Of a stretch of DNA of 19,166 nt, positions 1 through 5,198 are shown piece after piece (the stretch's first letter is position 1; every line of letters begins with the position of its first letter). The position numbers and the translations under genes are program-made. Source of the DNA: DATFYM01 sp035315065 (GTDB lineage Bacteria; Acidobacteriota; Terriglobia; UBA7540); contig DATFYM010000221.1 in assembly GCA_035315065.1 (NCBI GenBank), positions 1 to 19,166 on the forward strand, given 5' to 3'. Below the pieces are notes generated by a model. The model was given only the letters and a program-made list of their open reading frames with translations. It had not been told where the DNA came from and did not search any database.

Positions 1-2
1 TG

Positions 3-176
3 TGGCGCATTGATTGCTCGCGCTTCCAGCAGATCAGCAAGGACGGCCAGCGCCTCGATCCCAGTCCGGGTTGGACCTGGAACCGCCACGGGCACTATGA
101 TTCGCATATCCCCGAGACCTTCACCTACGTCCACTTCTCAACTCAGGTGGTGGGGACAACATCTGAAAAAACCTGA
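3..176 (+). CDS. C-terminal fragment, CBM9-like carbohydrate-binding protein (5' end outside window)
   Basis: An open frame runs from the window edge to a TGA at 174-176 and gives 57 residues with no internal start needed. It reads WRIDCSRFQ near the beginning and WTWNRHGHYDSHIPETFTYV further on. From memory, family-9-like carbohydrate-binding proteins end in a similar way: a WRVNFSR-type strand, a W-x-WSPQG-like turn, then MH-x-PE-x-WGYVxFS. The aromatic residues and the H-x-PE spacing match that ending. The protein would be exported and bind sugar or polysaccharide, but the N-terminal part and any signal peptide lie outside the window. The 11 residues after the last strand look like an ordinary tail. 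The family call is moderate; that this is a real gene end is somewhat surer, because the composition is protein-like and unlike the overlapping frames. Confidence 0.55.
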   Translation, partial: WRIDCSRFQQISKDGQRLDPSPGWTWNRHGHYDSHIPETFTYVHFSTQVVGTTSEKT

Positions 177-499
177 TGTGAACCTTGCTTCGCCAGCGCG
201 TAGTGCATCGCCCGTCACCCGCATCGGGAGCCACTCCTTCATCACTCTGGCGCCCAGGGGGCTCGGCGTGCCGCTTTTCCACGCGAGCGGAAAACCCCAC
301 GCCCGCATGCGTTAGCGGGCGCTGAAAAGTCAGGCCCTTCCGTCATGGGTTTAGCCGGGCCAAAAATATCAGTTTCCCGCCCGCGTCCCACCTGCTTTTA
401 CCAGTCTTTTCGCTTTTTCTGTAGCCCAGATCGCCCCGCTTTCGGCCGGGCCGGGTATTACTCTCCGCACCCAAAATCCGGTCGAAAGGACACGCGAAA
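177..499. other. Non-coding stretch with small hairpins
   Basis: No frame here has convincing protein-like composition. Two short fold-backs lie downstream of the left-hand gene: TTTTCC (275-280) pairs with GGAAAA (289-294), and CGCCCGC (300-306) pairs with GCGGGCG (315-321). Neither is followed by a clear T-run on the plus strand, so they are weak candidates for the end of the left-hand transcript. Nothing else was recognised. Confidence 0.3.
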
Positions 500-610
500 A
501 TGTTAAGTGATATACCCGAAGACATCGGAATGGCGATAAAGGACGGTACGCTTATAACCCCGGAGGTCGCCCGTGGACCGCTGCGGCAAGAGCGTAAGCT
601 GGCTTCTTGA
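500..610 (+). CDS. Possible small protein of 36 residues, unknown
   Basis: An ATG at 500 is preceded by GAAAGGA (484-490), a plausible ribosome-binding site about nine bases upstream. The product begins MLSDIPEDIGMAIKDG and ends in a basic RQERKLAS tail. It is acidic at the front, has no cysteines or membrane segment, and matches no family I can name. Its last 38 bases overlap a second small ORF in another frame (573-731). The two could be coupled small genes, or one short gene split by a single-base indel. The call rests only on the ribosome-binding site and composition, so it is weak. Confidence 0.25.
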   Translation: MLSDIPEDIGMAIKDGTLITPEVARGPLRQERKLAS

Positions 611-731
611 CCAGTTGCTGTACAACTTTGAAGAATCTGCGCTGGACTACCCGGAGGAAGACCTACTACGTGGCGGAGACCCTCCCTCCGAAGGAGTGCC
701 TCACCCGGCCGGGAGCGTCGGAGCACTATAA
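573..731 (+). CDS. Possible small acidic protein of 52 residues, unknown
   Basis: A GTG at 573 follows GGAGGT (562-567) with five bases between, which is a near-ideal Shine-Dalgarno arrangement. The product has an amphipathic, acidic middle (WLLDQLLYNFEESALDYPEE, residues 10-29) followed by a proline/glycine-rich end, and stops at TAA 729-731. The helix-like, acidic composition is more protein-like than the competing frames on either strand. No family was recognised and no catalytic motif is visible. It overlaps the ORF at 500-610 by 38 bases. It may be a genuine small protein, the downstream half of a frameshifted gene, or chance. Confidence 0.3.
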   Translation: MDRCGKSVSWLLDQLLYNFEESALDYPEEDLLRGGDPPSEGVPHPAGSVGAL

Positions 732-920
732 TATAAGGTGGAAGGCCTCAGCACGTAGTTCCTGTCACGGGCGTGATGACAAAAGTATTCCCGCCCGCTT
801 CCACGGCCAACCCCTTGCTTGGGGCTGGTGATCAATTGCTGTTCTACCGCGCTGTTGGAACATAATAGCAGGGCGGCGCGAGGCCCGACTGTCAGGCAAG
901 TCATTCAACAGGGAACCGTC

Positions 921-1589
921 ATGAAAGACGCGAAGCTCACGGTCCGGCTACTCAGGCGTAGTGAAGCCTCGCACCTTGATCGCTTCCTGGCAATCTACGC
1001 CCAATCCTTCAATCCAGACGAGCGCGTCAGCCCGGCCATCCTGCGCGAGGTTGCCAAACCCTCCCCGGACCGACCGAACCGCGTCCACCTGTTCCCCGCG
1101 TTCGAGGGCCGTACCATGGTGGGGGGCGCGGTAACCCTCCTGCTCCCGGCGTTCGGCGCCGTGTTTGGCAGTTACATCTTTGTCGATCCCGCCCGGCGCG
1201 GCGCTCGCCTTGGCAGCCGCATCCTGCGCGATGTCATCCGGCAAGAGAAACAAGGACCCGAGCGGCCCAACTGCTCGCCGCGGGCGTTCCGCATTTATGG
1301 CGAGGTAACCGCCAACTCCGGCGTGTGGTGGCACCGGGCGCTGGAGCGCGCCGGCTTCCGCTTCTTCCCGGCTTTGTGGCCGCTCGGCTCCTATGACGAT
1401 CCCGACAAGGTCATTCCCGGTCGCTTGTGCTATTGCCCTCTGCGCCGGCCCCCTGAGCGCTTCTCACAGCCGGCCATGCTGGCTTATGTGCACGCGCTCT
1501 TCTATGGGCCTGACGCCATGCACAGACATCTGCTGCCCCGCCTGGCGGATTTCGTGGAGCTAAACGCACCCGGCCCGAAACCGTCTTGA
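921..1589 (+). CDS. GNAT-family N-acetyltransferase-like protein
   Basis: This 222-residue cytosolic protein resembles GNAT acyltransferases, which move an acetyl group from acetyl-CoA to an amine. The best marker is residues 68-108: a beta strand, then GSYIFVDPARRGARLGSRIL, which fits GNAT motif A with RRGARLG as the pyrophosphate-binding Q/R-x-x-G-x-G/A loop followed by its helix. A later segment, NSGVWWHRALERAGFRFFP, fits the motif B helix and strand. Start choice: ATG 921 has AGGGA at 910-914, six bases upstream; the frame stays open to 819 but without a better site. The C-terminal 50 residues or so go beyond a minimal GNAT domain and are unassigned. The substrate cannot be told from the sequence. 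The next genes are unrelated, so context does not help. Confidence 0.6.
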   Translation: MKDAKLTVRLLRRSEASHLDRFLAIYAQSFNPDERVSPAILREVAKPSPDRPNRVHLFPAFEGRTMVGGAVTLLLPAFGAVFGSYIFVDPARRGARLGSRILRDVIRQEKQGPERPNCSPRAFRIYGEVTANSGVWWHRALERAGFRFFPALWPLGSYDDPDKVIPGRLCYCPLRRPPERFSQPAMLAYVHALFYGPDAMHRHLLPRLADFVELNAPGPKPS

Positions 1590-1679
1590 TTGAAAGACAG
1601 GCCGGGACCAGCGGGCGAACCTCCCGTTTTGAAACTGCTCAACGCTGCATGTGAGTGACCGGTCGCCCAAGGCTTACGG

Positions 1680-1868
1680 GTGTTCCGCGAGAACACCTGG
1701 GTGGACGAAATCGGGCGCGGGCTAACAGCCGTCAGTGTAATCGTGAAAGAACCCGAAGTCGCGCACCGGGTCCGGATCCAGGATTTTGAGCGCTGGCTGG
1801 CGTCCGGTGGCAAGACTCCTGCCGAGATCATCCTGAAAAGCCGGTTGCGGACCCTGCTGGGAAAGTGA
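1680..1868 (+). CDS. Possible short protein or gene remnant, antisense to the protease tail
   Basis: A GTG-initiated frame gives 62 residues ending at TGA 1866-1868. It shows strong G/C preference at third codon positions and protein-like composition, including VKEPEVAHRVRIQDFERWLA and a basic C-terminus (RLRTLLGK). No Shine-Dalgarno site is obvious, and the frame is closed just upstream by TGA at 1656-1658, so this may be the 3' remnant of a longer gene. It overlaps, on the opposite strand, the last 147 bases of the CPBP protease reading frame, in exactly the part of that protein that looks non-native. No family was recognised. Confidence 0.3.
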   Translation: MFRENTWVDEIGRGLTAVSVIVKEPEVAHRVRIQDFERWLASGGKTPAEIILKSRLRTLLGK

Positions 1869-2828
1869 CGCGAGGCACGGCTGCTTTCGAGACGACCTGG
1901 CCATCAGTCTCAGCGGCCTAGCCAACCGGGACGGGGGGATGAGCGGCCGCGGAGCGGACACGGCCACCGCTTCGGTGGAGGTCAACTCGTCCCGCTTGGT
2001 CCAGAAATAGATGGCGAAGGCAATAGAGACAAGTGGCAGCGCGGCCCCAAATTCGCCGATGATGTACTTGGTGTGGCCAGTGTCAGTGGTGATGGGGTCG
2101 AAAAAACCCTGAATGAAGAGATTGTGGCTGGCGTGCAGAAGGACACCCGTCCAGAGGCTTCCGGATTTCAGGCGCATCCAGGCAAAGATAAAGCTCATGC
2201 TCACCACCATCACAGTGAAGCAGGTGAGTCCATACCAAACGGGAGTGCCGGAGTTGTAGTCAGCGAAAATGAGAATTGGATAATGCCAGAGCGACCAGAT
2301 AATGCCGCTGATCAATGCCGTCGTCGTGTAGCTGTTCGTCTTGGCCAGTTGAGGAACGAGAAAGCCCCGCCATCCGATTTCTTCGCCTAGAGCCTCGGAG
2401 CAACTGGATACCATGCCAGCCGTTCCTGACAGAACTACGTAAATCGTCATAGCGGCCCACGCGGGCAGGGGGCCGAGGCCAAAGCTCTTCGTGACACGCT
2501 CCAAGAAGGCATGGTTGTAAAAACCACCCAAATGAAGAAGCCAAACGGCTACGTAGGCAATAGTGGCATAGAGCAGCGGGATCACGTAGCTCATCAACTG
2601 CAATCGCGGCTCGCCCCATTTCCAGCCGAGCGTGCTCAGGCTTTGGCCATAGATCTTCCGTGTGAGCATTCCGGCGAGTCCCGGCGACCACATCGGGCCC
2701 CCGACATACATTCCCCAGCCGGAACCTAAATGGCCCGACTTGATAATGAGGAAATAAAAGATGGAGCTGAACGCCAAGGTAAGGATCAGGAATGTAGCGA
2801 GTTGCTTGCGGTTTTCGTTTATGCTCAT
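1722..2828 (-). CDS. CPBP-family intramembrane metalloprotease (CAAX protease/bacteriocin-processing type)
   Basis: A 368-residue polytopic membrane protein with roughly eight hydrophobic segments up to residue 277. The three CPBP motifs are present in order: EEIGWRGF (E149, E150, R154), WSLWH (ending at H182) and HASHN (H232, N236). In this family these residues are proposed to bind the catalytic metal and perform intramembrane proteolysis; substrates in bacteria are mostly unknown. The start is ATG 2826-2828 with only a weak AAGAAG upstream. Oddity: the native fold seems to end near residue 285, and the final ~80 residues are polar, arginine/proline-rich and low in hydrophobicity. They overlap a more codon-biased ORF on the other strand (1680-1868), so the original stop may have been lost. 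No partner peptide gene lies nearby, so the role is open. Confidence 0.85.
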   Translation of the reverse strand: MSINENRKQLATFLILTLAFSSIFYFLIIKSGHLGSGWGMYVGGPMWSPGLAGMLTRKIYGQSLSTLGWKWGEPRLQLMSYVIPLLYATIAYVAVWLLHLGGFYNHAFLERVTKSFGLGPLPAWAAMTIYVVLSGTAGMVSSCSEALGEEIGWRGFLVPQLAKTNSYTTTALISGIIWSLWHYPILIFADYNSGTPVWYGLTCFTVMVVSMSFIFAWMRLKSGSLWTGVLLHASHNLFIQGFFDPITTDTGHTKYIIGEFGAALPLVSIAFAIYFWTKRDELTSTEAVAVSAPRPLIPPSRLARPLRLMARSSRKQPCLASLSQQGPQPAFQDDLGRSLATGRQPALKILDPDPVRDFGFFHDYTDGC

Positions 2829-3266
2829 GCGCGGCTTCTTTTCAACGCGCCGACGTCGCTTTTTTGTTCCTGCGAGAAAAACGAGTTGCCATATTGGGCG
2901 GAATTTCCTCTTCGAACTCGGGTCCGACCGATAACATACACGCGACCATCACTAAATACAATCCTCGCTCGGGTTTCCAGTGCGATGTGCTTTCACGGGT
3001 CACAGAGGTGCCGTTTTTCCTTGTTCCTGGAACCCCAAAAGACCGAAACCGGCGACACTTCCGCCGCCCCTTGCCCCTCTGATTTTTGAAATCCGCTCCG
3101 GTTCACGGCTCCCCCGCAGTTGCCCAACGGTGGGTAATTACATTGGCCCGATCCCGAGATCTGGCCCCTGATAGGATGCGTGCCATCGTCCGGTCTTGCC
3201 CAGAAACCTAAATTCAGGAGCCCCGCTCTTCTGATATGATGCGGCTCCTGGACAAGGACAGAACCT
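2829..3266. other. Divergent intergenic region, no gene seen
   Basis: This 438-base gap separates the divergently transcribed protease and methyltransferase genes and should hold both promoters. All frames have poor, arginine/proline-rich composition. I see no hairpin with a T-run, tRNA or repeated element. A weak minus-strand promoter candidate is listed separately. On the plus side only TATGAT (3235-3240), about 27 bases before the methyltransferase ATG, resembles a -10 box, and it lacks a matching -35. Confidence 0.4.
2933..2961 (-). promoter_or_regulatory. Weak sigma70-like promoter candidate for the CPBP gene
   Basis: Read on the minus strand, TTGTAT (2956-2961) and TATGTT (2933-2938) are 17 bases apart, about 105 bases before the protease start. 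Matches to consensus are 3/6 and 4/6, so this could easily be chance. Confidence 0.18.
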
Positions 3267-3914
3267 ATGCGCATTGTCTTCCGGATGGTTCTTCTCATCG
3301 CCGCGACTCTGTCTGTGCCGCGCTATCTCCAAGCGCAATTGACCGACAGCCGTTCGAATACTCCCGTTGGCCGGGCCCAGGAGAAGAGGATTCTGGCCGT
3401 GCTCAGCGAAATGGTAGAGCGCCACGAGACCTATCTCAGCGTTCCCGTGCAAGACGGAAAGGCGCTGCGTCTGCTGACAGAGGTCGCTGATGCCACGACC
3501 GTGGTTGAAATCGGGACCTCGACAGGGTACTCGGGCCTCTGGTTCTGTTTGGCCCTCGCGAGGACGGGCGGCCACCTGACAACCTTCGAGATCGATCACC
3601 AGAGGGCTTCGATGGCTCGCCAGCACTTCAAGGAAGCCGGCGTGGAGAAGATGGTCACGGTGATCGAGGGGGATGCTCACGAGGAAGTGGCTAAGCTGAA
3701 AGGCCCGATCGACGTTGCCTTCATCGACGCCGACAAGGGCGGCTATGTCGACTATCTGAACAAGGTTCTGCCTCTGGTGCGACCCGGCGGTTTGATCCTG
3801 ACCCACAACACCGACATGGTACCGGATTACGTCAGGGCGGTGACGTCGAACCCCGACCTGGAGACTATCTTCTATACGGAAGGTGCCGGGCTGGGTGTGA
3901 CTCTGAAGAAGTAA
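3267..3914 (+). CDS. O-methyltransferase-like class I SAM methyltransferase with predicted signal peptide
   Basis: A 215-residue protein. Residues 1-24 form a classic signal peptide (MRIVFR, hydrophobic core MVLLIAATLSV, end LQAQ), followed by a Rossmann methyltransferase domain. Motif I is VVEIGTSTGYSG (79-90), the SAM-binding loop. FEID (108-111) is the acidic ribose-binding strand end. FIDADKGGYVDY (152-163) carries the metal/substrate acidic residues of the catechol/caffeoyl-CoA O-methyltransferase family. The usual DN pair that follows appears as HN (H180, N181), then D183. Members methylate a hydroxyl on a small substrate using SAM and a divalent metal. The start is ATG 3267 with AAGGAC about seven bases upstream. 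An export signal on a SAM enzyme is puzzling because SAM is cytosolic. The fold is confident; substrate and location are not. Confidence 0.8.
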   Translation: MRIVFRMVLLIAATLSVPRYLQAQLTDSRSNTPVGRAQEKRILAVLSEMVERHETYLSVPVQDGKALRLLTEVADATTVVEIGTSTGYSGLWFCLALARTGGHLTTFEIDHQRASMARQHFKEAGVEKMVTVIEGDAHEEVAKLKGPIDVAFIDADKGGYVDYLNKVLPLVRPGGLILTHNTDMVPDYVRAVTSNPDLETIFYTEGAGLGVTLKK

Positions 3915-3988
3915 GATAGTCGGTTTGCCACCAGTTCCAGAGAGCGCGATTCACTCAAGCCGAGGGATTACCGTATATTCGGAACCAT

Positions 3989-4879
3989 ATGGATGTGAAC
4001 TTGATTGACGGGACGTATGAGCTATTCCGGCACTTTTATGCCGTCCCCGCCGCACAAGATGTGAATGGGCGAGAAATCGGCGCCGTGCGTGCGGTGCTCA
4101 GGTCCGTTTTGTCCATGATCGAGCATGGTGCAACTCACATCGGCGTGGCCACCGATCACGTCGTGGAATCTTTTCGGAACGACCTCTATGCCGGATACAA
4201 GACCAGCGCCGGTGTACCTCCGGCGTTGCTCTCCCAGTTTCCGGTCCTTGAGGAAGCTCTCGAGGCGATGGGTGTGATGGTTTGGCCCATGGTCGAATAC
4301 GAAGCCGATGACGCGCTCGCTTCCGCCGCGGCCAAGGCAGCGCGGGATGACAACGTCCGGCAGGTGATCATTTGCACGCCGGACAAGGATCTCGGCCAGT
4401 GCGTTAGAGGCACAAGAGTTGTTCAACTGGACCGACGGCGGGGCCTCCTGCGCGACGAAGCCGCGGTGGAGGCAAAGTTCGGTGTGAAGCCCCAATCGAT
4501 TCCCGACTACCTGGCCGTGCTTGGGGATAGTGCCGATGGATTTCCAGGCATACCTGGCTGGGGCGAAAAAGCCGCAGCCGCGACCTTATCTCGCTATCGG
4601 CACCTTGAGAACATTCCCAGAAGTTGGCGGGAGTGGCATCCCTCAATCGGCAATGCGCGTCGGTTGGCCACATCGCTGTTCGACTCCTGGGATGACGCCT
4701 TGCTGTTTCGGAGGCTCGCGACTTTGCGCCTCGATGTACCCGTATTTGAGTCGGTGGACGAGCTCCGGTGGAAGGGACCACGACCAAGCTTTGAAGGACA
4801 ATGCCGGGTCATTGGGTCACCTGATCTGCTCGACCGCGCTAATGCAACTGCGACAAACGCCCTCGTCCAGACGGCGTGA
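3989..4879 (+). CDS. Stand-alone 5'-3' exonuclease (FEN / DNA polymerase I N-domain type)
   Basis: A 296-residue enzyme like the N-terminal nuclease domain of DNA polymerase I and phage T5 flap nuclease, which removes 5' flaps and RNA primers. All expected metal ligands are visible: D7 (LIDGTY), D56, E104 with D107/D108 (YEADDALA), D132/D134 (TPDKDL) and D180/D183 (LGDSADGFPGIPGWGEK). The last motif also forms the helix-hairpin-helix DNA clamp. SFRNDLYAGYK (61-71) carries the arch-base R63 and K71. The polymerase and 3'-5' domains of PolA are absent, and the stop at 4877-4879 follows a short tail, so this is a complete small nuclease rather than a truncated polA. The start is ATG 3989; TATATT at 3974-3979 may be a -10 box, giving a very short leader. 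The convergent neighbour is the large surface protein. Confidence 0.85.
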   Translation: MDVNLIDGTYELFRHFYAVPAAQDVNGREIGAVRAVLRSVLSMIEHGATHIGVATDHVVESFRNDLYAGYKTSAGVPPALLSQFPVLEEALEAMGVMVWPMVEYEADDALASAAAKAARDDNVRQVIICTPDKDLGQCVRGTRVVQLDRRRGLLRDEAAVEAKFGVKPQSIPDYLAVLGDSADGFPGIPGWGEKAAAATLSRYRHLENIPRSWREWHPSIGNARRLATSLFDSWDDALLFRRLATLRLDVPVFESVDELRWKGPRPSFEGQCRVIGSPDLLDRANATATNALVQTA

Positions 4880-4939
4880 GCGTGCCTGCGTGGGTGGGAG
4901 CGGCATCAACTCGCTTGGAATACGTAGACGGAGCAAGGG

Positions 4940-4978
4940 GTAGCCCAGAGCTGCTTCTCAAGCTCTGCGGCTTTTCGG
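4940..4978 (+). repeat. Palindromic intergenic repeat, unit 1
   Basis: The unit reads GTAGC, then stem CCAGAGCT, loop, stem AGCTCTGCGG, then CTTTTCGG. It is one of three related units in the gap between convergent genes; the other two are inverted. As RNA it would form a hairpin followed by a short T-rich stretch, so it could end the exonuclease transcript. Confidence 0.7.
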
Positions 4979-5033
4979 CTTGGCCATTCTGGGCCTTGCC
5001 GTCATGCTGCTCCTAGGCTAGTGTTAATCACCA

Positions 5034-5071
5034 AGAAAGTACCGCAGAGCTTGAGAAGCAGCTCTCGCTAC
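5034..5071 (-). repeat. Palindromic intergenic repeat, unit 2
   Basis: Inverted copy of the unit at 4940-4978. Read on the minus strand it gives GTAGC, stem GAGAGCT, loop GCTTCTCA, stem AGCTCT, then GCGG. Bases 5042-5065 are an exact reverse complement of 4947-4970, so units 1 and 2 can also pair with each other across a ~70-base loop to form a long hairpin. Confidence 0.7.
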
Positions 5072-5124
5072 CCTTGCTACTCGCTCGCCTGATTCGTGGG
5101 TCCGCTGTTCGCTCAAGAATCCCA

Positions 5125-5162
5125 CCGAAAAGCCGCAGACGTAAAGAGCACGTCTGCGCTAC
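5125..5162 (-). repeat. Palindromic intergenic repeat, unit 3 (diverged, compensated stem)
   Basis: Read on the minus strand this gives GTAGC, stem GCAGACGT, loop GCTCTTT, stem ACGTCTGC, then GGCTTTTCGG. The flanks match unit 1, while the stem changed from CAGAGCT/AGCTCTG to CAGACGT/ACGTCTG, keeping all pairs. It lies 37 bases past the stop of the minus-strand surface protein gene. Confidence 0.65.
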
Positions 5163-5198
5163 TCTTGCTACTCTTGCTGTCGGCCACGTTCCCGTCCA

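Noticed and set aside
10..315. Plus-strand ORF of 101 codons
   Set aside because: Serine/arginine/proline-rich composition and wrong frame relative to the CBM9-like gene end.
343..726. Minus-strand ORF of 127 codons
   Set aside because: Arginine/serine-rich with no motif or ribosome site; the overlapping plus-strand small ORFs have better signals.
727..732. Perfect TATAAT
   Set aside because: No -35-like hexamer at 16-18 bases upstream (the sequence there is GC-rich), and the nearest good gene start is about 190 bases away.
807..828. Hairpin CCAACCCC-TTGCTT-GGGGCTGG before the GNAT gene
   Set aside because: No T-run on either strand and one mismatch; not enough to call a terminator or riboswitch.
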